Under the pieces are notes generated by a model. The model saw nothing but the letters and a program-made list of their open reading frames with translations. It did not search any database and had not been told where the DNA came from. From assembly GCF_014633365.1 (NCBI RefSeq), contig NC_068341.1, positions 44,224,044 through 44,288,043 of the forward strand: DNA of 64,000 nucleotides. Reading direction: 5' to 3'. Made by a program: the position numbers and the translations under genes. The number at the start of each line of letters is the position of its first letter. The first letter of the stretch is position 1. Source of the stretch: Diospyros lotus (Eukaryota; Streptophyta; Magnoliopsida; Ericales; Ebenaceae). Below are positions 11,340 through 22,720 of this stretch, piece after piece.

Positions 11340-14300
11340 CGAGCTGTCAAAGACGGGATCGTAACGACAAAGAGTGAGCTCTGGCAACGAGTCCATTCGG
11401 GGGGCGACAGGTACCTGTAAGCACTCTGACGCTCAAGTGAGTAAGAAGGTAAAGAAATGACAATGTATTAGTAGGTCAGAGGGAAGAACATACCTTACCT
11501 CTGAAAAAAGTTGGTTGATATAGGAGGAGGAGATGTCATCCTACATACATGTATCGTGCATTTGCAGGTGATGAGATTGAGTATCTCGTGCCGATGGAGA
11601 TTCCCAAGTAGAGACATGGTGGCAATATAGTGTCGACGGGACCCTCATTAATGTGGATGTGATCCGTCATTAATAAGGATGGGATCTAGGGCAAGCACCC
11701 AGATACCCAATAGAGGCTGCAAAGATGTTGTTGCACTGGCGCATGGCCAAAATGTGGGTAGATATTAGGTCATAATTTAGATTGGGCTGAGAAAAAAGAG
11801 CCAGATTGGGCCCGATCGGATGCTCGAGTAGCGAGCGCTTGAGCTAGAGAAGGGAATCCTGGGTAATTTGTTGTATACCCTAGTTTTGGAGAGTTGGATT
11901 GTCATTAGAACCTAGCCGGGGTGGATGGTCGAGTTGGCGCATGGTCTCGTTCGAACAGATGCTGGCTCTAAAGTCATCTGGGAACCGCAAGGCTTTCTGT
12001 AGCGAAGTATTTCCCTTTATGCCTTGGTTCGTGGTGTGCGTGGCGCGCATGGTTTCGAGGCAGTTTGCCTGGGAGATAGAGACATTGTAAGTGATAATTG
12101 GTAACTTTTTAGATGTGTGACAGGTGGCGATTTCATAGCGGTGGATTCGCGATGGTTGGTTTCCAATTGTCGACTGTTGCTAAGTGTGGTGGCATTTCGT
12201 TTCTTCCAGACACGTCATATGGAAACAATATAAAAGGTGTGCCCCATCTCATCTGGGTTTTTCATCGTTGCTTCTTCTTCCTCCTTGTGCCAAAGGTACG
12301 TTGTTTTTCTAAATCTTTCTCTTTAATTGTTTCTTGGGGTGAAATGACTCCTCGTCTTAGTAGGAAAATGTTGAAGGCTATCTTCAAGGGAAAGAGAGAG
12401 GCCTCTAGCAGTGCTGGAGAGGGAGATGTCGCTCTCCTTGCAGCTGATCCTGTATTTTTCTCCATCGCGCTAATTCTTTCGACTACTTCTGGCGCCACTT
12501 CGGTGTTTCCTTCCATGGGACTTGCTATCAATGAGGAACGGTTGTCGGTTGGGAAATGCTTGAGGGATGCCGGAGTGGTCGAGCCATCTGCTGGTGCGCC
12601 TTCTGTGGGCATGTTTGACCCTCCTTCTTCAGGGGACCGACGGACGGCTTATTGCTGGGTAGAGGATTGGGCTCTAGGGGTATTAACGGAATGCCATGCG
12701 TTGAAGTTTGGGTTCCAAACAGAGATGACCGCTCTCAAACAGTCGCATCAAAAGGAGATAAGATGCATCTAGGAGGCGATGGAAAGCAACATGGGGAATA
12801 AGGTAGCCAGGGTGACAGTCATCTTAAGTCAGTAGCTAAATAAGATGGATGCATCATTGGTTAGCTTCCATGAGGTCATAAATCGACTCGGTCGCCAGCG
12901 CGAGAATGCCAAGGTGGAGCTTCATGATTCAAAGGCAAAGGTTGCCCATTTGAGAGCAATGGACGATTGTTTGGAGGGCTACGAGGAAGGCTTACTCCAC
13001 GTTCGGACTTTGTTTTCAGGCCTAGATCTGCAGCCTTGCATGCCCTATATGAGGCGAACGACTTGTTGATCCAATCGAAGAGGGATGTGTTGCCGAGACT
13101 TCAAGGGGAATGCCTGGAATCGAAATGGGCCGAGTTGAGGAAGGTGTTGCTAACGACGTCGAGCCTCGAGCCGAGTCAGGCTGATTTTACTACATTATTC
13201 CCTTATAGTAGTGTAGGTTTTCTAGTTTTTTATTGGCAACCCAATTTTATTAGGGCTTGTGATATCGCAACTGGCTATCTTCGCCACCTTTTGACTTGCT
13301 AATCGAAATGAAAGGTTTAACTGCTCTTTTTTTTTTTTTAGCTGGGCCAGGGCCCTTAAATGTTAAGGTGTGGTTCCTAAGTTAGGTGCTAGGGTTAGTG
13401 CCCGATCTTAAAGTTCAGGGGAAAATGTCTAGAGTGCAAACTCTGAGGTATTGCAAAGGTTCGGGGGGATCACACGCGCGGCACGAGATTTGAGGTCATA
13501 AGTGGGGGCAATGCTTTAGGGACCTAGGCGTGCTACTTTTTTGCGAAACGTTTCGCCATTTGGGTGTTCCATTTAGCATGTGGAAGGAGTTAATTGGTCA
13601 CGATGGGAGTGGCCTTTCGGTTTTCGAGGTAGGGGTATGGCCATATTGATGGTATGATCTTTTGGAGCCTAACTGTATTTAATTTTTAGGAGATGGTGAG
13701 GATCCTCTGACCATTAGGCGATTGGGCCTATAAAATGGGAGGGAAAGCTCTTGTTTCTTTTCCACGTTATCAACGTTTGTTTGTGCCCTGGTTTGCAATG
13801 GGTGTTTTTTATCTGGGATGGGCGTTTCCATCGGCAGCTGGGATTGAAACCAGCCAGCGGGGGCCGAGAGGTTTGAGGTTAAGCGCGTTTGGGTGGGAGT
13901 AGTACTAGGATGGGTGAGACGTGTCATGTCTAGAATGGGTGATGTGGCTTTCTTGGAATTTGCCTCCAGTGGAAGCACCATGCTCCGGTGTTTGAGTACT
14001 TCAATCTTTAACGCTAACATCACTAGGCTGGACATAAGGGGCCATTTGATTGCTCCAAGGTTGAAAGTGGGAGATCTCGATATCGCATGGGTCTAGGTCT
14101 GCTTGGACTTTCTTCAGGAGCGGCTGCCAGGCCGGCGAAATCCGACCCTATTGTCAGGGACAGGATGTCTGGTGGTATGAAAAGAGTTTCAGCCTTTGCC
14201 AGGTGGCCTGCGGAAGGTTGTTACTAATGATATATAGAGAGGGTGTGTTTCGTAGCGACTACTGCTTGGCCTTATTTTTGCTTTGGGTGTGCTTTTAGGC

Positions 14301-14373
14301 TACGTCCAGCATTTTTTGGGTTGAAGTGGGTGTAATGTAAGATTACTATAGATGTAGGTCTTGTAATTATATG
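11340..14373 (+). mobile_element. Left half of a retroelement-like repeat that hosts the nested LTRs
   Basis: The region 11340-12140 has an inverted copy at 730-1545, so it belongs to a dispersed family. A TATAAAAGG-like box at about 12228 precedes a degraded coding region (12344-13190). The sequence is interrupted at 14373 by the LTR insertion and resumes at 21379, because ATATG flanks the insertion on both sides. GC content is clearly higher than in the neighbouring spacer. I cannot say whether it is a Ty3/gypsy-like non-autonomous element or another class. Confidence 0.6.
12344..13190 (+). pseudogene. Degraded gag-like or coiled-coil protein of a non-autonomous retroelement
   Basis: A frame from an ATG at 12344 (MTPRLSRKMLKAIFKGKREA) runs to a stop at 12770-12772. 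After a short gap it continues in other frames as a charged, probably coiled-coil segment (NRLGRQRENAKVELHDSKAK, 12845-13069), then ALYEANDLLIQSKRDVLPRL in a third frame, ending near SLEPSQADFTTLFP. This order, a variable N-terminus, a long coiled coil, then a short DF...F motif, resembles proteins of plant LARD-like retroelements. That comparison is from memory. No protease, reverse transcriptase or integrase follows. The frame breaks show it is not functional. Confidence 0.5.
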
Positions 14374-17300
14374 TGTAACACCCCGCCATCCAGAGCATTA
14401 AAATATATGCTAGGATTTTTTTTTTTTCATTTAAACATAAATCAACAATAAATCCTCAACATAACCACTCCAAAACATAACGAATAAATGATACATTTTT
14501 AACATAAGCGGAAGCAAGATCAAAACCTGCATGAAATCTCGAAAACATAACATACTTGGGTACATACATATTGTCCACCCAACATGATATCACAAAAATC
14601 TAAATAATATAACTGAATGTAATAGATGATCCTAGCCTCACATGGGGCCCATAAAATTTTCGTCGCGATCAGGTCTCGATCACATCTTTGCCCTTTAGAC
14701 CGCTTGTCTCGCCGGGAATGTGGAATATTCCAGGGACATAGTCCAATATTAGAAGATGAAATCTTCTAAGTGAGAGTTAGATAAGCATGAATGAATGAAT
14801 GATGCATGGACATTTATAAACAAATACCTTAGTGTAACTTCCTTGGCCCATCAGCCCGACACGAAATCCTAGGCAGAATCCCGAACCTTTACAGGATAAT
14901 TCTAACATTATTCCATCAATTACCCTTGGAGAATTACGACTACACTCTTAGGGGGACATCACAATCCCATGCACGAGTTTCAATATAACAATAATAGCGT
15001 GTCATGTGAATATCATAACTTTCCATGCAATAAAATATGGACAAATATGACGAAGATGACCATAACATATATAAATATCATGCATAGAGAGGTATTCATG
15101 TCGTTTACGGGTTATAGGGACAAAACCACTCACCATTCTCAAAAATCGGGATATCTCGAAAAGCGTGCAACTTGCCTCATTTTTCGTGCCAATTTCAAAA
15201 ATCGCACCAATTATTTCACCTTAAATCACAAGACACCCTAGGCAAGATATTCATTTAAATAATCAATAAAAACTATTTTTCCTTAATTTTCTTGCATTTT
15301 TTCTCTATTTTTCTCCAATTATTTTTACTAACAATCCAAAATAAGTACCTACATAACTTTTTTTCCAAATCTTTTTTCATAGAAAATCTTAAAATAATTT
15401 TCAAAGAATATTAAAAAAAAATTGAAAATTGACAAGGTCCCACGCGCCCGCGCCCGCGCCCGCACCCGCCAGCGCGTGATAGGGCGAGTGAGACTAGCGC
15501 GTGAGCTTCACGCGCCGGTCATCTTCTCCGGCGACAGTACACCCAAAAATTGCCCAGACCAAGTCGATCACGATGGTACTTGAGATGACTCAAAAGAAGG
15601 TCAAGAAGCCGGTCAACTTGAAGCTTGAAGACTCGGCCAGGCGGTCCATATAATACCCCATATTTTCGTGAAGATGCCACGTATTTTAAGTGAGTTTAAA
15701 ATATGAAAAAATATGCTTGAAATGGCAACAAGTGACTGAATCGGTCGCAGGGAGTGCCCTGGAACTTAGATACCTAAGGACAAAGTTATATTTTTTATAA
15801 GCGTCTCGAGGCAAGATTTATGACGCTAAAGAAAATCAAATTAGAGAAGGTTTTTCGGTTAAGCTAAGTTGTAGCCTAAAAAGACCGAATGATGATAAGG
15901 GCTTCCCAAAAATCGTACATATTGAGTAATTTTGAGTTATTAATTTTGAGATTTTAAGTATCTCGATAAATTTGATGTTTGAGGGTGTAATTGTAATTAA
16001 AAAATTATTCAAATAAAATAAGGATGAAATTATAAGCTCATGTGATAAAATATTAAAGTTGAGAACTTGAAATAAGGGCCAAAATGTCATTTGGAAGAAG
16101 TTTGGGGTATTAGTTTGGATTTCAAAAGTTAAATTCATTCTAGCTTTGGATTTGAAAATCCATTCAATTATAGGTTTGAGTCTTTGGAGTCCATGGCTAA
16201 GCTTGTGACAAGTGGCATAATGTGATTGGTTCAAGTAATCTATCAATAGGTACCATGAGTTGTTCTCAAATCATTCAAGAGAGTTTTAAGAAATGAGGCA
16301 CTCTAAGTGGAGAAGCTTTCTCTAGAGAGAGGAAAGGAAATTCTGCAAGAAAGCGGGAAGAAAGCGGCGGAGAACGAGCCTCGTCGGAGTTGCAGGTCTT
16401 CACTAGAATTTGGCAAAATCAGTCAGAAAAAAAGCAAGGTAAGTCTTAATTTTTTTTTTTTTTTTTTGATAATCCTGTAGATGGGGAAGATAGGGTCGCG
16501 TAGATTCAAACGAGGGTCAAATCGAAGTTAAAATGAGGAAATTATTGCTGAAATACGAAAATGAGGCAAAGCTGTCCGAAATCTGGTAACTGCGCATGAG
16601 TCACATGCGCCGGAAAGTGGCAGCGCGTGAAGGCGCGTGGCCAAACTTTCTAGGGCGTGTGAGGGGCCTAGTTTTCTTCAACTTTTCTAGTTTTGTCCCT
16701 AATTTAATATACCTCACCTCTATATAAAAATATTTGAGATTAGATTTATCGAAACGTGTATTTTCTACAGAAACCTAAGCCGTTTGCAGTGAAATCATAC
16801 CGTCCAAGAGATAAACCAACAAGGTGAGACTCCTATACTCCAAATCTTATTTTTTATTCTCTTATAAGAGACTTCTATTGCATGAGATGTGTTTCTTGAA
16901 GTTCTTATACGTAAACTCTTGTTATTCTCTTATGTGAAATCATGTTGCATATATGAAATGTATTTTTCTGAAAATTATATGCTATTGGCTTTTTAACTTT
17001 TGCATTTATAAAATTCGTGTGTCCATATTGTTGCACCTATTTGTTGTTGGCCAAGGGAAAAAGTCGGATATAATACCTCATATTCCAACGTGTTAAGTAA
17101 GTTCAAGGAACTGAAAATCAATTTGAGAATTTAGTTAACTAATTTTCGAATCGACCAGAGGGAGTACCCTGGACCCTAGATGATTAAGGAAAATGGAATA
17201 GTAAGGACGAGTGATTCGAGTTATGATTTTAGGCATCAAAAGAAGTTGGATCGGAAACAGTTTTCAGTACAACTATCAACCAGGTTGAGAAAACTGAATG

Positions 17301-17639
17301 ATCGTAAGGGATGTAATACTCGAGATTTTTAGATTCAAATACTTGAAGAAATATGATATTTTAAGGGATTGTGGATGTTTGGAGACAAAAGTTCAATTTT
17401 TGAGCCAGGGGCAAAATCGTAATTTTTGATGTTCGGGTAAAAGTGTAATTTACCTAAAAATTAGGGGCATTAGCGTAATTAGTCCATTTTTTCAGGAACT
17501 AAAATGCAATTAAAAATTAGTCCGGGACCATATTCAAAAGGGTCTAAGTGCAATTATCCAAAAGTTTGGGCCAAAGTATAATTCTTAAAATCTTTTTATT
17601 AGGGGTATTTGGGAGATTCAAGAAAATCCTCATAAATGA

Positions 17640-18110
17640 CTTTAGAGATAATGATGAAGTGTCATGATGACATTAGAGATAAGATGAAGCCTCATGTTGA
17701 CGTTAGAGATAAGATGAAAGCTCATGATGACTTTAAGGATAAGATTTGATTGGATAAGATTTTGTTAGATATGATTTGATTTGGATAAAGATTTGATTTG
17801 AATAAGATTTGATTCGGATAACAATGATTATATAAAATCTTAGAAGATTTAGAATGATTGCAGAATATCTTAGAAGATTTGGTAATGATTATATAATATT
17901 TTCGAAGATTTAGTAATGATTATATAATATTTTGGAAGATTTAGAATGATTGCAGAATATCTTAAAAGATTTGGTAATGAAAATACAATATCTTGGAAGA
18001 TTTACAATGATTGTAAAAGATTTTGGAAGATTTACAATGATTGCAGAAGATCTTTAGAAGATTTTGAATGATTGTAAAAGATTTTGGAAGATTTGAAATG
18101 ATTGCAGAAT
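17640..18110 (+). repeat. AT-rich tandem repeats inside LTR 3
   Basis: First come units of about 37 bp built on AGAGATAAGATGAA(G/A)C(C/T)TCATG. Then come units of similar length built on GAAGATTTAGAATGATTGCA alternating with GATTTGGTAATGATTATAT. The copies are imperfect. Confidence 0.8.
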
Positions 18111-18617
18111 ATATGTTTCTTGGTGGCTAAGTTTCCAAAACTTATAAATAGGGGTTCATGGCTAAGGATTCTCTCATTCGAAATTGTAAGAAGTTCGTGC
18201 TAGACAAGAATGCTTCGGGTTTAGTGGATAGAGGGCTTTTTAAGCATACGCGAAGCATCACACACGCAGAGCACTTGGGCAGCGCATGAGGACGTGTAAG
18301 GAGGTGGTTTGGTTAAAAGATTTAAGGAGTTGCACGAAAATCGAGGTTGAGAACAAGACTTGAAGTGTTCTGAGTTTCGTTCAAGGTCAGTGTTCGCCCC
18401 CAAAACTTGATTTATTGTACTTACTCTATCTGAACATGTGTGTGATTTCATGCAAAATGATTTTGTGCATTGAAATGGTAATCGGTGACGGTTGGTTTTT
18501 ATGAGGGAGGTTCATCCCTAAACGTTTTGAACTGGTGCATTGCATTTTATAAAATGTTGTTTATATAATGCATTGAATTGTGAAATGTGGCATTGTCTTG
18601 AGTTTTGTATGTACGTA

Positions 18618-18975
18618 TGGAATGCCAGCCTAAGATGTTGTCTAGATAGTGTAATCAGAATTCTCTAAGGGCGTGACGGAATAATAGGGGTATCTAATGC
18701 TGGTGTGCATGTTAGGATAGCCGCCTTGGTTTCCGTGCCGGGTCGTTTGACCAAGAAAGTTGCACTAGGATGACTAGGTGGTCCATACAGTGTTGTTCAT
18801 GTGGAATGTCAGCTTAGGATGTTGTCTAGATAGTGTAACCGTAATTCTCCAAGGGCGTGACGGAATAATAGGGGTATCTGATGCTGGTGTGCATGTTAGG
18901 ATAGCCGTCTTGGTTTCCGTGCCAAGTCGTTTGGCCAAGGAAGTTGCACTAGGATGACTAGGTGGTCCATATGAA
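18618..18975 (+). repeat. 184-bp tandem duplication inside LTR 3
   Basis: Two adjacent copies with period 184 begin TGGAATG(C/T)CAGC at 18618 and 18802, and both end ACTAGGTGGTCCATA. They differ at a modest number of sites, so the duplication is fairly recent relative to the LTR family. Confidence 0.9.
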
Positions 18976-21378
18976 ATTTTGGAGTTCGGATTGCATGGTG
19001 GTTCCTGGATGCTTAAGGTGGGAACATATTCTGGTGAGATGCGTTGGCAGCCCCATTTAAGCTAGAATCGCGTCGCGTCGTCGTGTCGTCAAGTCGGTAT
19101 GGTGGCATAGCTTTTAGAGAGATTGCTCTTTTCCCATGGTAGGGTTAAGCGCGTGGGATTCTCTTGAGATAGGGCTTACCAGGTGTATTGGTTTATTTCA
19201 TGTCTTGCATTCATTCATGAAAAATGTGATTTTGAACTCTCACTTAGATGATTCAGCATCTAATTTGGACTATGTCCTTGGAATATTCAAACGTTCCAAG
19301 TGAAGGCAGCGGTGCGAAAGGAAAAGGAATTGCCGAGGGGTGACAACGATTAGAAGATGTTTTATATTATGTCATTTCAGTTATGTCATTTATTTTGATG
19401 ACATCATGTAAACGTTAGCTCAGGTTTATATTATAAATAAAGTGATTTTGGTTATGACCTGTTAAGGTTTCGATCTAGCTTCCGCATTTGTGTTGGTGAA
19501 CCTGTCTTAGTTATTGATGGCTCATAGTTGATATACTGAGAAGGTGTAACAGGATCCTCGGGGAACAGTTTATGTTGAGTTTATGTTGTTTGTTGGAAAA
19601 AAAAAAGTATCCCCGGAATCTTACGTTACGTAATGCCCTCCCGAAAATTGGGGTGTTACATCGGATATCCCCCGAGAGAAGCTATGCGTGCGCCATCTAG
19701 AAAGTTCTCATGGGGAAGACCGTGAGTCTAAGGAACAATGGATGTGGTGTTTGCATAGGTTCTATGAGGTCGGGTCGAGGTGACATGGTTAGGGACCTCC
19801 CGAGAGACGCTATGCATGCGCCATTGAGAAAGGTCTCGTTGGAGAAGGCTGACATGTTCACGAGGCACTTCGGAGTAGTTCTCGTTATTTTCCTCATACG
19901 TTTTATACTTGTTCATGCATTGATATAAACTATTTTTTTTTTGGAGTTTCTCACTAGAAGATTCATCTTCTAATTGGACTATGTCCCTGAAATATTCAAA
20001 CGTTTCAGGTTCGACAAGTGGCTCAAAGGGAAAGGAGGTAGCGGAAGAATAAGCTTAATTTACTGTCTGTAGCATGTTTAGAATATCTTTATTTATGTGT
20101 GAACCTATGTATGTCTTGGATATGTTTAAGGCGTTTAGTTATCACTTACGAAAGATGATGTCCTTGTAATACATTTTGTAGATATCTTGAACGATTTTAT
20201 TTATGATAAATAAAGCATTATGGTTGTGAACCATATCAGGTTCGACCTAGTTTCCGCATTTGAAATTTTAACACCTATCTTAACTATTTAATATTGGGTT
20301 TATTAAGCTGAGAATGTGAAAATTAGGGTTTTTTGGAATTTGTGTGATGTATGACAACGATTGTGGTATGAAAAATTTTTATATTCTAGAAATCCTAAGT
20401 TATAACATGCTAGAGAAATTTGGGGTGTCACAATCCGCCTAGGTTTCCGGCAAAGCCTCGGATCTCCTTCATTCTTGCTCTGTTGCTCACAAAATTCTCC
20501 AAAAATGCTCTTCAACTTATAGATAACAAAAGCCCTCTATCCTTGCCTCTCAATTCTTTCGAAAATGGCTTCGATTTGAGCTTCAATCTTCTGAAATTTT
20601 CGGCCAACATGAGCTCTATTTATAGGCAAAGTTGAAGCTCAAAATGGCCTTGGCCGCCTTACCCATTGCCTTAGACATCCTCACCTCCCTTGGATCGACC
20701 TAAAGGCATCAATAATCGACTAAAAAAACGAGTTGCAGGGCTCATCATCGCGGCCATCTTTCTTGGCCTAATTTTTCAAAAATTCGGCCACTCTAGTGAC
20801 CATTGTCGGCTCATCATCGCTCCTTGAACCTCCCTGACTGCCGCCCATGCAAACCCAGAGGCTTTCGGCGACCCCCTGTGGCTTGTTCGAATTCCATGGC
20901 TAAGATTTTCATTTTTTGCACTTTTGTCTCATTGATTTGATTTTTTTCTGTTTTGGCCCTCCTTCACAAAAGTCCCTCAAATTTTGAATATTTCCATTAG
21001 GTCCCTCAAATCCTAATCTTTCCATTTATCCCTTGAAATTTTTAAAAAAAGTCATTTTGACCCCTTTCCGGTAATTTTGAAAAATTACACTTAGGCCCAA
21101 ATTTTCGTTTTGCCCTTAAACCTCTTGGTTTCTTCCCGAAACTTCTGAAGGGTTGTCCTACTCGATAAACCGCAGCTTCCCAAAGCTTCTGATACCCTTG
21201 CGAGAGTCTCCTACGACAATTCAATTTTTCAACCCGATCCATAGCTATACCAAAAATGGTTTCTGATTCGATTTCTTTTGGTCTTAAAAATCATGCCTTG
21301 ATATGCTCGTTAAAGGCATTCTTATTTCCTTAGACATTTAAGTTTCAGGGTTCTCTCTTCAGTTAATTGGGTATTACA

Positions 21379-22051
21379 ATATGTAAGTTTTGTAATGAAA
21401 TGGACAATATTTTCTAGGTACCTTCTTTCATGTTTTGTCTTGCGCATCTTATTTTGGTTGTGATGCCTCCTAGCCTTTCTGATCGTGTTTGATATAAGGT
21501 ACTTTGGAATCAAACCGAGGTAGACTCGATGTCCTGTTTACCTGTTTGATACAAAACGTGGCTTTGGGATCGAACCGAGGTAGACTCGAGGTCCGGTGTG
21601 CCTGTTAGATACAAGGCGCGACTTTTGGATCGGATCGAGGTAGACCCGAGGTCTAGCGTGCCTGTTTGATACAAGACATGACTTTGGGATCGGACCGAGG
21701 TAGACACGAGGTCCGAAATGCCTGTTTGATACAAGGCGTGGCTCGATAGGGCCGAGGCAGGCTCGAGGCTCCTAGAGCAATGACAGGGCTGAGCTTGGGA
21801 TCCACGTGGGGCAGACAGACTTTGTTGGTCTAGGCCCCGAGCACGGTTTAAATGAGGACCGAGTCTGCCTCGAGGTCCTGTGAGCCTGTCTGATACAAGG
21901 CGTGGCTCGATAGGGCCGAGGCAGGGTTGAGGCGCCTAGAACAATGATGGGGTTGTGCCCGAGTTCCACACGGAGCAGACTGACCATGTCGGTCTGGGTC
22001 CCGAGCACAGTTTAAAGAAGGATCGAGTCTAGCTCGAGATCCTGTGCGCCT
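21379..22051 (+). repeat. Right half of the host element: 60-bp and longer tandem repeats
   Basis: After the ATATG duplication come about four units of 60 bp (21505-21740) around CCGAGGTAGACTCGAGGTCC and CCTGTTTGATACAA. Two units of roughly 155 bp follow (21730-22050) with GGCGTGGCTCGATAGGGCCG. The minus-strand reading frames are open only because the unit is a multiple of three. They show a 20-residue repeat and should not be called a gene. Confidence 0.75.
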
Positions 22052-22720
22052 GTTAATAATTATATATTTAATTTGAAACTATCAAAACTTAACAAAAAAA
22101 TAAAAATAGATATATTGTTAAATAATATAAATAAAAGACATAAACATATTAATTTCTAATAAAATTAAATTATAAATTAGTGTCTAATGATAAAATTTTA
22201 CAATTAGTTGTTGATAAATTATATATAATTATTAAAAAAATACTAATACAATATATATGTTACATATAAATATAAACCCATAGAGAGGCGATCACAGACA
22301 ATGGAAGCTATGAACGACGGGCGATGGAGGCTAGAAGCAACGACTGATGGAAGAGAAAGTGATAGATACGGGCGATGGGGGCTGGAGGTAGTAGCCAATG
22401 GCGATGGTGATGGGTCTGCATGTGGCGGCCAACGACAACGGTGGAGCTAGAAGCGACGACAGATTAGCTAAAGGCGACAACCAACGCTAGAGGGAGGTGG
22501 CGATGATGAAGATAGTAAGATTACGATCGATGGGTAGATTGAAAATAATGGATTTGCATGAGGGCAAATTTGTCTTTTATTTGGTCAACGCTAAAAGCCC
22601 CTGCTAACATTTTTGAAAAAGTTGGGGGTGAGAACTTTTTTCAGATGTTATTGGATTAGCGTTTAAGTTGTGTAGTTTTTAACTTATAAGCTATCAAGCT
22701 TCTTTTGAAATCACCTAATT
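22052..22720. mobile_element. MITE-like repeat with GC-rich core, related to 54775-55692
   Basis: The AT-rich arm (ACTATCAAAACTTAA, then TAATACAATATATATGTTA) matches 54975-55165, and the right side carries CTTATAAGCTATC-like sequence as there. The core (22290-22560) is full of GATGG and GGCGA motifs. The terminal inverted repeats seen at 54775 are not complete here, so this copy is truncated or decayed. Confidence 0.55.

Larger units (their letters stand above)
17069..19660 (+). mobile_element. Solo LTR 3 (innermost, plus strand), 2592 bp
   Basis: It begins TATAATACCTCATATTCC and ends AAATTGGGGTGTTACA. The target TCGGA is perfect on both sides (17064-17068 and 19661-19665). It is longer than LTRs 1 and 2, mainly because of internal tandem repeats (17640-18110 and 18618-18975). 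The shared end motif, TTGGACTATGTCC followed by a TTCCGCATTTG block, also occurs near the ends of LTRs 1 and 2, so all three belong to one family. Confidence 0.87.
15649..20432 (+). mobile_element. Solo LTR 2 (middle level, plus strand), split by LTR 3
   Basis: It begins TATAATACCCCATATTTTC and ends TTGGGGTGTCACA. The outer flanks GTCCA (15644-15648) and ATCCG (20433-20437) share the middle three bases. Both differences would be G-to-A changes from an original GTCCG, so an eroded 5-bp duplication is likely but not proven. Without LTR 3 the length is about 2.19 kb. The first 250 bp align with LTR 3: a GCAGGGAGTGCCCTGGA-like block, then GACCGAATGATGATAAGGG. Confidence 0.75.
14374..21378 (-). 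mobile_element. Solo LTR 1 (outermost, minus strand), split by LTR 2
   Basis: The minus-strand LTR begins TGTAATACCC (complement of 21369-21378) and ends GGGGTGTTACA (complement of 14374-14384). The 5-bp target ATATG is perfect on both sides (14369-14373 and 21379-21383). Removing the inner insertion (15649-20432) leaves about 2.2 kb, close to the reconstructed length of LTR 2. No internal retrotransposon domain is present, so this is a solo LTR left after recombination. The family is probably a Ty3/gypsy type with long LTRs, inferred from size and termini only. Confidence 0.85.

Noticed and set aside
21510..21734. Minus-strand open frame with a 20-residue repeat (SVRSQSHVLYQTG)
   Set aside because: It is a by-product of the 60-bp tandem repeat, whose length is a multiple of three. 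No start context, promoter or family supports it.
21505..21740. Regular 60-bp direct repeats that could suggest a CRISPR-like array
   Set aside because: The units are contiguous and similar along their whole length, with no unique spacers, in a eukaryotic transposon context.
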